Shown: piece by piece, positions 29,663 through 38,412 of the stretch
Layout: each line of letters opens with the position of its first letter
Position numbering within the stretch: position 1 is the first letter of the stretch
From: Paracoccus maritimus
GTDB lineage: Bacteria > Pseudomonadota > Alphaproteobacteria > Rhodobacterales > Rhodobacteraceae
Assembly: GCF_025195095.1 (NCBI RefSeq)
Contig: NZ_JANAVZ010000004.1
Span: forward strand, 124,001-188,000
Length of the DNA: 64,000 nucleotides
Direction of reading: 5' to 3'
Notes under the pieces: generated by a model
Databases searched by the model: none
What the model saw: the letters and a program-made list of their open reading frames with translations, nothing else
What the model was told of the DNA's origin: nothing
Translations under genes and position numbers: made by a program

Positions 29663-30946
29663 CTAGTCGGTTTTTTTCATGGGCTTGCCGGCCACATAGG
29701 TCTGCGCGACGGCGCGATCGTCGCCCATGATCTGAAGAATGAACAATTCCTCGGCAAGGGTTTCGGCGCGTTCGGCACGTAGGGCCATCGCCGGTGTGGC
29801 GCGTGCGTCCAGAACCACCAGATCGGCATCGCTGCCTCGCGCAAGCGTGCCGATCCGATCCGCCATGCCCAATGCCAGCGCATTCCCCCGCGTGGCCCAG
29901 TGGAACGCCGTCAGCGGATGCAGCTTCTGGTTGCGCAGCTGCAGGATCTTGTAGCCTTCGTTCAGGGTCTGCAGCATCGAGTAACTGGAGCCGCCACCGA
30001 CATCAGTGGCGATGCCGCTGAGGATGCCCGCGGCGCGCAGCCCGGCCTCGTCAAACAGGCCCGATCCCAGAAACAGGTTCGAGGTCGGGCAGAACACGGC
30101 CCGGCTGCCGGATTCCGACATGCGGGCGATTTCGCGTTCGCGCAAATGGATGCAGTGTCCCAGCAGCAACCTGTCGGAAAGCAGACCATGTGTTTCGTAG
30201 ATATCCAGGTAGTCCCGCGCCTTGGGATAAAGGCTGAGGGTGAAATCGATCTCGTCCAGATTTTCCGACATGTGGGTCTGGACATGGCAATCGGGATGCT
30301 CGCGAACCAGTGCGCCGGTCGCCTGCATCTGTTCGGGGGTCGAGGTGATGGCGAAGCGCGGGGTGATTGCATAACGCTGGCGGCCGCGCCCATGCCATTT
30401 CTGCAGCAGGCGCTTGCTGTCGTCATAGCCCTGCTGCGGTGTATCCTGAACCTCGGGAATGGCGTTGCGATCCATCATCACCTTGCCCGCCACCATCGCC
30501 ATGTCGCGCGCCTCGGCAGCCGCAAACAGGGCCTCAACCGAAGTCGCGTGGACGGAACAGAAGGCGACCGCCGTGGTCGTGCCATGCGCGGTCAACTGGT
30601 CAAGAAACAGGCCCGCCATCCGGGTCGCATGTGCGTGATCGGCAAATCGTGCCTCTTCGGGAAAGGTATAGGTGTTCAGCCAGTCCAGAAGCTGCGCACC
30701 CCAGCTGGCAATGACCTGCACCTGCGGAAAATGGATATGCGGGTCGATGAACCCCGGAAGGATAAGGTTCGGACGGTGGTCGATCTCGGCCAGATCAGGC
30801 CGCGCCAGCGTGGTGTAGTCATCCACGGCAAGGATCTTGCCATCCTCGATCAGGATGGCCCCGTCCTCAAGGAAGCGGTGATTGTCCTGCGTATCGGCAG
30901 GATCGGCGTGAAAGTCGAGGACACGGCCCCGGATCAGCTGTTGCAT
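29663..30946 (-). CDS. guaD: Guanine deaminase
   Basis: Amidohydrolase-fold zinc enzyme converting guanine to xanthine and ammonia. The 427-residue length is normal. The metal motif LPGFIDPHIHFPQVQVIASW, the THMSEN histidine and the late aspartate in IATDVGGGSSYSML are visible. The start at 30946 lies inside the end of xdhC (13-bp overlap), so translation is probably coupled. It is the last gene of the xdhA-xdhB-xdhC-guaD operon, and its product xanthine is the substrate of XdhAB. Confidence 0.96.
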   Translation of the reverse strand: MQQLIRGRVLDFHADPADTQDNHRFLEDGAILIEDGKILAVDDYTTLARPDLAEIDHRPNLILPGFIDPHIHFPQVQVIASWGAQLLDWLNTYTFPEEARFADHAHATRMAGLFLDQLTAHGTTTAVAFCSVHATSVEALFAAAEARDMAMVAGKVMMDRNAIPEVQDTPQQGYDDSKRLLQKWHGRGRQRYAITPRFAITSTPEQMQATGALVREHPDCHVQTHMSENLDEIDFTLSLYPKARDYLDIYETHGLLSDRLLLGHCIHLREREIARMSESGSRAVFCPTSNLFLGSGLFDEAGLRAAGILSGIATDVGGGSSYSMLQTLNEGYKILQLRNQKLHPLTAFHWATRGNALALGMADRIGTLARGSDADLVVLDARATPAMALRAERAETLAEELFILQIMGDDRAVAQTYVAGKPMKKTD

Positions 30947-31674
30947 GAGATCTTTTTCAAGGAAGAAGCTGCGGTCAGCCGGGCCATCAGCTCGGCGGCG
31001 GTATAGGCGGCGATCACCGCCGGGCGTTTGTCGGGCGAAAACCCCGCGCCGATCGGGGAGGTCAATGGCGCGGGGTCAAGGCCACGATCGCGCGCGAAAC
31101 GGGAAAATTGCGCGCGCTTGGTGGCACTGCCGATCATGCCCACATAGGCCAGATCGTTTCGGGCAAGGGATTCGGCGGCCAGCAGGAAATCCAGCGCGTG
31201 ATCATGGGTCACGATGACCACCGCGGTTCCGGAATCGGCCGCGCGGATCTGGGCCTCGGGCAAGGCGGTCAGCAGCGTGTCCAACCCCGGCGCAGCCTGG
31301 GCCAGTTCCTCGGGGCGGGTATCGATCAGCCGGGCATGCACGGGCAATGGTTGCAACGCCAGCGCCAGCGCGCGTCCGACATGACCTGCGCCGAAGATCA
31401 GCACCTTGGGGTGCGCTTCGGGTGTCGGCCCTTGGCGGTCCAGAAGCAATTGCACCCGGCCGCCGCAGCACTGGCCGATCTCGGGGCCAAGCGGGATGTC
31501 CATGCTTGCCTCGGTCTCGCCGCGCGCCAGCATCTGCCGGGCGCGGTCGATGGCCATGTATTCCAGTTGGCCCCCGCCGATGGTGCCGGTAACCCGGTCG
31601 GCCGCGACAAACATTTCAGCGCCGGCGTCGCGCGGGGTCGATCCGCGCGCGGATATGACCCGGACCCGGATCAT
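30934..31674 (-). CDS. xdhC: Xanthine dehydrogenase accessory protein XdhC
   Basis: XdhC binds molybdenum cofactor, supports its sulfuration and inserts it into xanthine dehydrogenase. The 246-residue product has SARGSTPRDAGAEMFV, TIGGGQLEY and GQCCGGRVQLLLD in the N-terminal domain and a Rossmann domain with VLIFGAGHVGRALALAL. It is slightly short at the N terminus compared with many XdhC proteins, since the start at 31674 overlaps the xdhB stop by 4 bp. It overlaps guaD downstream. Confidence 0.94.
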   Translation of the reverse strand: MIRVRVISARGSTPRDAGAEMFVAADRVTGTIGGGQLEYMAIDRARQMLARGETEASMDIPLGPEIGQCCGGRVQLLLDRQGPTPEAHPKVLIFGAGHVGRALALALQPLPVHARLIDTRPEELAQAAPGLDTLLTALPEAQIRAADSGTAVVIVTHDHALDFLLAAESLARNDLAYVGMIGSATKRAQFSRFARDRGLDPAPLTSPIGAGFSPDKRPAVIAAYTAAELMARLTAASSLKKISCNS

Positions 31675-33983
31675 CCCTTCAGCCGGTTCACGGCCATCAG
31701 GACCCGCTCAGGCGTGGCGGGCGCATCCAGACGCGCGGGTTCGCGGTAACCCGCGACCGAAGCGACCGCCATGTTGATCGCCTCGAACACCGAGATCCCC
31801 AACATGAAGGGCGGCTCGCCCACGGCCTTGCTGCGTTTGATCGTGCGTTCGGCGTTTTCCGCCCAGTCCGCCAGCTTCACGTTGAAGACACGTGGCTTGT
31901 CCGAGGCCAGCGGGATCTTGTAGGTCGAGGGTGCGTGGGTGCGCAGCCGGCCCTTGTCGTCCCACCACAATTCCTCGCAAGTCAGCCAGCCGGTGCCCTG
32001 CACGAACGCGCCCTCGACCTGGCCCCGGTCGATCGCCGGGTTCAAGCTGCGTCCGACATCATGCAGCACATCGGCACGATCGATGACATATTCGCCGGTC
32101 AGCGTATCGACCGAAACCTCGGCCACCGCCGCACCATACGCATAGTAGTAGAAGGGCCGACCCCGCCCCGTCGCGCGGTCCCAATGGATCTTGGGCGTCT
32201 TGTAGAACCCTGCCGCCGACAGATGGATCCGCGCCATATAGGCCGCCTTGATGACCTCGTCGAAGGGGATCTCGTGGTCGCCGGCGCGGATATGGCCGGG
32301 CACGAACTTGACCTCGTCGCGCGGCGCCTGCCAGCGTTCGGCGACGAAATCGATCAGCCGCGCCTTGATCTGTTCGGCCGCGTCCAGCGCCGCCATGCCG
32401 TTCAGGTCGGTCCCCGACGATGCCGCCGTGGCCGAGGTGTTCGGCACCTTCTCGGTCGTGGTGCGGGTGATCTTGATGCGGCCGATGTCGCACTGGAACG
32501 CCTCGGCGACGACCTGCGCGACCTTGGTGTTCAGCCCCTGCCCCATCTCGGTTCCGCCATGGTTCAGCGCGATCGAGCCGTCGGAATAGATATGGATCAG
32601 CGAACCGGCCTGATTGTACCAGGTGGCGGTAAAGCTGATGCCGAACTTCACCGGTGTCAGCGCGATGCCCTTGCGGATCGTGCCGCCCTTCGCGTTCCAG
32701 TCCAGCACATCCTGACGGCGCGCGTTGTATTCGCTGCTCTCCTCAAGTTCCTCGAAGATGCGCGGCAGGATCTGGTCCTCGACCTCTTGGTGATAAGGCG
32801 TCAACTGCCCGTTCTGGTAGAGGTTCAGCTTGCGGATCTCCAGCGGATCGCGGCCAAGCGCATAGCCGATCTCCTCGACGATCCGTTCGGCGACGATCAC
32901 GCCCTGCGGACCGCCAAAGCCCCGGAACGCGGTGTTTGAGACGGTGTTGGTACGCATCGGATGGCTGCGCAATTCGACATCGGGGTAGAAGTAGGCGTTG
33001 TCGGCATGGAACAGCGCGCGGTCGGTGACCGGCCCCGATAGGTCCGATGAAAAGCCGCAGCGCGCATACCAGTCGCCCGAGACTGCAAGGATGCGGCCGT
33101 CATTATCGAATCCGACCTCGTAATCGACCACGAAGTCATGGCGCTTTCCGGTCGCGGTCATGTCGTCGTCGCGGTCGGGGCGGATCTTGACGGCGCGGTT
33201 CCAGCGTTTCGCCGCGACCGCCGCCACGCAGGCGAACAGGTTCATCTGCGTTTCCTTGCCGCCAAACCCGCCGCCCATGCGCCGGACATTCACGACCACC
33301 GAATGACTGGCCACGCCAAGGACATGCGCGACCATGTGCTGCACCTCGGTCGGGTGTTGGGTCGAGACGTTGATCAGGACATCCTCATCCTCGCCCGGCA
33401 CAGCCATGGCGATCTGACCTTCAAGATAGAAGTGGTCCTGCCCGCCGATCTCAAAGCGGCGCTTGATCCGATGGGGCGCCTTGTCCATGGCCGAGGCCGC
33501 ATCGCCGCGCCGCAGGGTCAACGGTTCGGTGACATAGCCATGCCCGGCCTCGCGCGCGGCGATCGGGTCCAGCGCATGAGGCAGCGCATCATAGCTGATC
33601 TTGGCCTTGTGCGCCCCCCGACGGGCCTGATCGCGGGTCTCGGCTATCACAGCAAACACCGGCTGGCCCCAGAAATGCACCTCGCCCTCGGCAAACACCG
33701 GCTCGTCATGTTTGCCGGTGGGCGAGACATCGTTGACGCCAGGCAGATCCTCGGCGGTCAGCACGCCCAGCACGCCGGGTTGTGCCAGCGTGTCAGTGAA
33801 ATCCATACCGGTGATGCGGCCATGGGCACATTGCGACAGGCCCAGATAGGCGTGGATCAAGCCCGAGGGCTCGGCCAGATCGTCGGTATATTCGGCCCGG
33901 CCGGTGACATGCTTGATGGCGCTGTCATGGATGGTGTCGCTGTGGGCGACGCCGCGAATGATGGTTTCGTCTTTCATGGTCAT
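31671..33983 (-). CDS. xdhB: Xanthine dehydrogenase, molybdopterin-binding subunit
   Basis: Large molybdenum subunit that hydroxylates hypoxanthine and xanthine to urate. The 770-residue product has HVTGRAEYTDDLAEP at the N terminus, the conserved RRMGGGFGGKETQ loop, FRGFGGPQG, and the catalytic glutamate motif VGEPPFMLG near the C terminus. It overlaps xdhA upstream and xdhC downstream by 4 bp each, so subunit stoichiometry is probably set by translational coupling. Confidence 0.97.
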   Translation of the reverse strand: MTMKDETIIRGVAHSDTIHDSAIKHVTGRAEYTDDLAEPSGLIHAYLGLSQCAHGRITGMDFTDTLAQPGVLGVLTAEDLPGVNDVSPTGKHDEPVFAEGEVHFWGQPVFAVIAETRDQARRGAHKAKISYDALPHALDPIAAREAGHGYVTEPLTLRRGDAASAMDKAPHRIKRRFEIGGQDHFYLEGQIAMAVPGEDEDVLINVSTQHPTEVQHMVAHVLGVASHSVVVNVRRMGGGFGGKETQMNLFACVAAVAAKRWNRAVKIRPDRDDDMTATGKRHDFVVDYEVGFDNDGRILAVSGDWYARCGFSSDLSGPVTDRALFHADNAYFYPDVELRSHPMRTNTVSNTAFRGFGGPQGVIVAERIVEEIGYALGRDPLEIRKLNLYQNGQLTPYHQEVEDQILPRIFEELEESSEYNARRQDVLDWNAKGGTIRKGIALTPVKFGISFTATWYNQAGSLIHIYSDGSIALNHGGTEMGQGLNTKVAQVVAEAFQCDIGRIKITRTTTEKVPNTSATAASSGTDLNGMAALDAAEQIKARLIDFVAERWQAPRDEVKFVPGHIRAGDHEIPFDEVIKAAYMARIHLSAAGFYKTPKIHWDRATGRGRPFYYYAYGAAVAEVSVDTLTGEYVIDRADVLHDVGRSLNPAIDRGQVEGAFVQGTGWLTCEELWWDDKGRLRTHAPSTYKIPLASDKPRVFNVKLADWAENAERTIKRSKAVGEPPFMLGISVFEAINMAVASVAGYREPARLDAPATPERVLMAVNRLKG

Positions 33984-35431
33984 TCTCCCACCGCGTATTT
34001 CAGCCGCACGGGCAGATCGGGTTCGGATTGTTCCAGCCAGAAACGCCGGAACAGGTTCGCAGCCACCGCGCTGCGGTATTCGGCGCTGGCCCGCCAGTCG
34101 GACAGCGGTGTGAAATCATCCGCGACGGCACGCGCCGCGGCCTCGAAGCTTTCGGCGGCAAAGGGCTGACCGGTCAGCGCAGCCTCGGCCCGGGCCGCGC
34201 GCTTGGGCGTCGCGGCCATGCCGCCAAAGGCCACCCGCGCCTCGGTGATGGTGCCGTCCTCGACATTCAGGCAGAAGCCCGCGGCAACCGCCGTGATATC
34301 GCTGTCGCGGCGCTTGCTGATCTTGTAGGCGGCAACAATGGCGTTTTGCGGGATCGGGATGATCACATGCTCGACGAATTCGCCCGGCGCGCGATCCTGC
34401 TTGCCATAGTCGATGAAGAAGTCCTGCAATGCTACCTCGCGCCGCACGTCGCCCTTGCGCAGCACGATCCGCGCGCCAAGCGCGATCAGCAACGGCGGCG
34501 TGTCGCCGATGGGCGAGCCGTTGGCGATGTTCGCGCCGACCGTGCCCATGTTGCGCACCTGCCAGCCGCCAATTCGCAGCCAGTAGTCCAGCGCGGCTGG
34601 GACATGTTCGGCGATCAGCGGCACTGCCTCGCTGTAGGTGACGCCCGCGCCAAGACGGATCTCGCCCTCGCGGACCTCGACGCCTTTCATCAGATGGCCG
34701 ATGAACACCGCCGGAGAGATGTCGCGCATGAATTTCGTCACCCACAGCCCGACATCGGTCGCACCGGCAACGATGGTCGCCTTGGGATTGTCAGCCAGCA
34801 CGGCGGCCAGATCGTCCGCATCGGCGGGGATAATGGCGCGTTCGTCACCCTTGCGCAGTTCGACCCGCTGGCCCTGCATCGCGCGCAGCCGGGCAGACAC
34901 GGCGTCACGTTCAGCGGCCAGCGCGTCCTGCGCCTGCCCGCCCGCGCGGCCGGCGGCCAGCGCCGCCTTGACGATCGGTTCGTAACCGGTGCAGCGGCAC
35001 AGATTGCCCTGCAACGCCTCTTCGATTTGGGTCACACCGGCGTCGGGATTGGTCATCCACAGCCCATACAGCGACATCACGATGCCCGGCGTGCAGAAGC
35101 CGCACTGGCTGCCGTGATGTTCGACCATCGCCGCCTGGATCGGATGCAGCCCGCCATCGGGGCCGCGCAGATGTTCGACCGTGACAACGTGGCAGCCGTG
35201 ACAGGACGCAAGAAACCGGATGCAGGCATTGATCGGCTCGTACACAAGGCCGGCATCGGTCACCCGACCCAGCAGGACCGTGCAGGCGCCGCAATCACCT
35301 TCGGCACAACCTTCCTTGGTGCCGGTCAGGCGGCGGTCGATGCGCAGGAAATCCAGCAACGTATCGGCGGCGCCGACCTCGGTCAGCCGGATTTCCCGGT
35401 CATTCAGCAGAAAGCGCAACTCGGGCGTCAT
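33980..35431 (-). CDS. xdhA: Xanthine dehydrogenase, iron-sulfur/FAD subunit
   Basis: Small subunit carrying two [2Fe-2S] clusters and FAD; it passes electrons from the Mo site to NAD. The 483-residue product has the plant-type cluster motif GCAEGDCGACTV, the second cluster CGFCTPGIVMS plus CRCTGY, and FAD-domain stretches ATIVAGATDVGLW and RNMGTVGANIANGSPIGD. The first gene of the xdhABC-guaD operon, it is divergent from a LysR-type gene 112 bp away that probably regulates it. Confidence 0.97.
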   Translation of the reverse strand: MTPELRFLLNDREIRLTEVGAADTLLDFLRIDRRLTGTKEGCAEGDCGACTVLLGRVTDAGLVYEPINACIRFLASCHGCHVVTVEHLRGPDGGLHPIQAAMVEHHGSQCGFCTPGIVMSLYGLWMTNPDAGVTQIEEALQGNLCRCTGYEPIVKAALAAGRAGGQAQDALAAERDAVSARLRAMQGQRVELRKGDERAIIPADADDLAAVLADNPKATIVAGATDVGLWVTKFMRDISPAVFIGHLMKGVEVREGEIRLGAGVTYSEAVPLIAEHVPAALDYWLRIGGWQVRNMGTVGANIANGSPIGDTPPLLIALGARIVLRKGDVRREVALQDFFIDYGKQDRAPGEFVEHVIIPIPQNAIVAAYKISKRRDSDITAVAAGFCLNVEDGTITEARVAFGGMAATPKRAARAEAALTGQPFAAESFEAAARAVADDFTPLSDWRASAEYRSAVAANLFRRFWLEQSEPDLPVRLKYAVGE

Positions 35432-35543
35432 GGCATTCCCTCTTGGCTGTGAACCCGTCTGGAAGAGTAGGTCGTAAAAAAGGATTGCGAAATCGGTCGG
35501 GACACGGAAGACTTTACACGAAACATTGAAAGCGGGGGAGAAA

Positions 35544-36437
35544 ATGTCTTATCTGGAAAGCCTGCGGGTCTTCGTCCGGGTGGTCGAACTGGGATCGATC
35601 ACCGCCGGAGGGCGGGATCTGCGGCTGTCCCCCGCCGTGGCGTCCAACCGCATCAAGGATCTTGAAAATCGTTTTGGGGTCCGACTGCTGAACCGGACCA
35701 CCCGCAAGCTGACCCCGACCGAGATCGGACGCGCCTTCTATGATCACGCCCGGCGCGTCATCGACACGCTGGACGAGGCCGAGGCGATGGTCAGCAGCTT
35801 TTCGGGCAAACCGCAGGGCGTGATCCGTCTGACGGCACCGCTGGGGTTGGGCCGACGACTGATCGCACCGCTGATCCCGCCTTTTTGCGACGCGAATCCC
35901 GGCGTGGATTTCAGGCTGCGATTGTCCGACCGCAACGTGAACATCGTCGAAGATGCCATCGACCTGGCCTTCTTTCTGGGAGAGCCGGCCGATTCCGCGC
36001 TGAAATGGCGCAAGATCGCGGATGCGCCGCGCGTCCTGGTTGCCTCGCCGGAATATCTTGCCGAACACGGAACGCCGCGAAAACCCGAGGAACTGGCGGA
36101 TCACAACTGCCTGCTGCTGCGCTATCCCCGCAGCCCGGAATACTTCTGGGTTCTGCAGACCGATCAGGGTCAGCAGAAGATGATGATCAACGGTCGCTAT
36201 GACACCGATGACGGCGATGTGCTGCGATCCTGGGCACTGGGCGGACATGGCATCGCCAATCGCCCGCTCTATGAGGTGTCCGAGGATCTGGCCTCGGGCA
36301 GACTGATCAAGATCCTGCCCGAGGCACCGCCCCTGCCCGCGCAATTCGGTTGCCTGACGCCACATCGCAGGCTGCAGGATCCAAAGGTGCGCATGTTCGC
36401 AGATTTCGCGGTTCGTGAATTGAAGAAGATCTTCTAG
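35544..36437 (+). CDS. LysR family transcriptional regulator
   Basis: A 297-residue LysR-type protein with an N-terminal winged helix (YLESLRVFVRVVELGSITAG, SPAVASNRIKDLENRFGVRL, LNRTTRKLTPTEIG) and a C-terminal inducer-binding domain. The ATG at 35544 has GGGGGAG just upstream; a TTG at 35526 is the alternative. Divergent from xdhA, so it is the likely regulator of purine oxidation, probably responding to a purine or urate; this is inference from position. The gene ends just before a 30-bp palindrome. Confidence 0.9.
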   Translation: MSYLESLRVFVRVVELGSITAGGRDLRLSPAVASNRIKDLENRFGVRLLNRTTRKLTPTEIGRAFYDHARRVIDTLDEAEAMVSSFSGKPQGVIRLTAPLGLGRRLIAPLIPPFCDANPGVDFRLRLSDRNVNIVEDAIDLAFFLGEPADSALKWRKIADAPRVLVASPEYLAEHGTPRKPEELADHNCLLLRYPRSPEYFWVLQTDQGQQKMMINGRYDTDDGDVLRSWALGGHGIANRPLYEVSEDLASGRLIKILPEAPPLPAQFGCLTPHRRLQDPKVRMFADFAVRELKKIF

Positions 36438-36443
36438 TTCAGA

Positions 36444-36473
36444 TCATGCCGCGATCCCGGGATCGCGGCATGA
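36444..36473. terminator. Perfect 30-bp palindrome between converging genes
   Basis: TCATGCCGCGATCCC followed directly by its exact reverse complement, with no spacer, lies between the LysR stop and the PepSY stop. It probably acts as a bidirectional terminator hairpin, although neither side has a T-tract. A cruciform or protein-binding role is also possible. Confidence 0.5.
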
Positions 36474-36477
36474 CCGA

Positions 36478-37911
36478 TCAGGCAAATGCCCGTTTCAGCG
36501 CCGGCACCCGCGACAGGATCAGCCAGTCAACCAGCAGTACCGCCGCAAGCGTGATCCCGGCCATCGGGAAGGCCAGCGACACCACCAGGCCGACCGCCAC
36601 GGCCCCCTGCCACAGCGGCATGTCTGCAGGCATCGGCGGGGCGGCCAGACGAAGCTGTCCCGCCGGGCGGCGCTTCCACCACATGGCCACGCCCGACACG
36701 CACAGGAATATCACCGACAGGCAGAAGGCGGTGTTTGCCAGCACGCTCCACAATCCCAGCGTGCCCATGTGCAGGGCAATTCCGACCGCCATCGCCTTGC
36801 CCATCAAGGAATAGTCGGCAAAGCGGATATCTGCCAGCACCTTGCCGCTGAACTGATCGACATGCACCACGCGGTCGCTGGTCGGATCGACGCTGTCGGT
36901 GCTCATCGAATCGCGGCTGAGAGTCCAGACGCCGGTGTCGCCTTGCGGAAGGTTCAACTGGTATCGGCCTTCATATCCGATCCGGCGGGCCAGCGCATCG
37001 ACGCCGTCGATATCGACCGCGCCAGTAACGCCAGCCTGTCCCGCTTCGGAGCCCGACGCCGGCATCGGGGTCTGTTCCAGCGCCCAGGGCACTTCTTTCG
37101 GACCGTGGTTCATGGTCGCATGGACGTCTTCGGACAGCGGGATGTCGCCGTATTTTCCCGGAGGAAAGCTGGACCATGCCTGGACCAGCTTTTCACCCCA
37201 CACGCCCGACCATGACAGACCCGAAATCAGGAAGAACAGCAGGAAGACCGAGATCCAGATGCCGACCGTCCCGTGCAAGGATTTCCAGAACGCGCGGCCC
37301 TTCGCCTGCAAGCGAGGCACGAAGGCGCGGGCAGCCCAGCCGTCGCGCGGCCACCACAGATACAATCCGGTCGCCAGCAGGACGATCCCAAGCGACGCAG
37401 CGGTCTCGACCACGCGATCGCCCATGACACCCAGCCGCAGGCCACCATGCATCTGATCGGCCCAGTCATACCAGCCGCTGCGGCGGGGAAACTGTTCCAG
37501 CACGGCGGCGCGATACGGATCGACCACGACCATCTGCGCGGCACCGTCTGCATCATCGACGCGGAAGATCGCGGCAAGGTCGGGAGATCGCGGTGCGACA
37601 TACTGAACCAGTTGCCCGCCCGGAACCGTCGCAACCGCGGCATCGGCCTGAACCGACACCGCGACCGGTGCGCCCTGCGGGACCACGGCGGTCCTTTCGC
37701 CGTCGCGACCATCGATCCAGGCAATCCACAGCATCATCATGCCGGTCACCGCAAGGATCAGGAAAAACGGGATCACAAAGACCCCGGCATAGAAATGCCA
37801 GCGCCACGCGGCGCGATACAGCCTGGTCGCCCGGCCGGGATCGGCCGCCGACGCCGCGCCCCCAGTCGTTGCAGCCGCAGACTGCGGCGCAGAAGTTTCA
37901 TATGTCATCAT
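36478..37911 (-). CDS. PepSY-associated transmembrane protein
   Basis: Inner-membrane protein of 477 residues with four or more hydrophobic helices and large periplasmic loops. The first helix region YRAAWRWHFYAGVFVIPFFLIL and the later LHGTVGIWISVFLLFFLISG are typical of PepSY_TM proteins, which often sit beside siderophore or iron/copper uptake genes and may act as ferric reductases. Two ATG codons (37911 and 37908) are possible. It follows a small secreted protein gene on the same strand by 72 bp. No TonB receptor is nearby, so its metal link is only inferred. Confidence 0.85.
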   Translation of the reverse strand: MMTYETSAPQSAAATTGGAASAADPGRATRLYRAAWRWHFYAGVFVIPFFLILAVTGMMMLWIAWIDGRDGERTAVVPQGAPVAVSVQADAAVATVPGGQLVQYVAPRSPDLAAIFRVDDADGAAQMVVVDPYRAAVLEQFPRRSGWYDWADQMHGGLRLGVMGDRVVETAASLGIVLLATGLYLWWPRDGWAARAFVPRLQAKGRAFWKSLHGTVGIWISVFLLFFLISGLSWSGVWGEKLVQAWSSFPPGKYGDIPLSEDVHATMNHGPKEVPWALEQTPMPASGSEAGQAGVTGAVDIDGVDALARRIGYEGRYQLNLPQGDTGVWTLSRDSMSTDSVDPTSDRVVHVDQFSGKVLADIRFADYSLMGKAMAVGIALHMGTLGLWSVLANTAFCLSVIFLCVSGVAMWWKRRPAGQLRLAAPPMPADMPLWQGAVAVGLVVSLAFPMAGITLAAVLLVDWLILSRVPALKRAFA

Positions 37912-37983
37912 TCATCTCCGGTCACACCCGAAGCCGCCTCAAGCGGCGGGTGCAGGTTTCGCTGTTCTTGATCGCAAGAAGGG

Positions 37984-38343
37984 TCAGCCGCGCGGTGGCG
38001 CGCGGGCGAAACGGGTCGGCGCGTAATGATCGCCCGACCAGAGATGGGTGGTTTCGACAGGATGAAATTCGCGCGCCAGCGTGATCCACACCGGCAGCGC
38101 AACCTGGGACACGCTGTCCAACGCGTGCACCAGCAGACAGGGCGCGTCCTCATGCGGCGCCGGCGCCTTCGCAGGTGTTCCTTCGGAGGACAGCGAAATC
38201 TCTTGCAGGCCGTGGCCGGTGCAGATCACCACTGTCTCGCCGCCGGACAATCCCAGATCGGCCAGTGCCGCCGATGTTTTCGGCAGCACCACGCCAAGGA
38301 TCACCCCCAGCAACAGGACAAGGCGCAGGATTCGCATCGACAT
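37984..38343 (-). CDS. Small exported protein, DUF2946-like
   Basis: Protein of 119 residues with an N-terminal signal or membrane segment (MRILRLVLLLGVILGVVLP) and two cysteines (VVICTGHGLQEI, EDAPCLLVHAL) in a pattern resembling the DUF2946 family, which often accompanies metal transport genes. Function unknown. Starts at 38343 or 38337 are both possible; AGGA lies upstream of the first. It is followed by the PepSY protein, which suggests a two-gene unit. Confidence 0.65.
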   Translation of the reverse strand: MSMRILRLVLLLGVILGVVLPKTSAALADLGLSGGETVVICTGHGLQEISLSSEGTPAKAPAPHEDAPCLLVHALDSVSQVALPVWITLAREFHPVETTHLWSGDHYAPTRFARAPPRG

Positions 38344-38382
38344 CGCGATCCTGTTACCGATTCGCGCGCGATCCGTTAAGCG

Positions 38383-38412
38383 AAAAAATTCCGACCGGCA
38401 TCTACATGCCGG
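38383..38412 (-). terminator. Rho-independent terminator overlapping the puuD stop codon
   Basis: On the reverse strand CCGGCAT-gtag-ATGCCGG forms a perfect 7-bp stem, followed within a few bases by a run of T (38383-38388). The TAG stop of puuD (38402-38404) is in the 4-base loop, so the last codons of puuD form the left arm of the stem. Confidence 0.8.
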
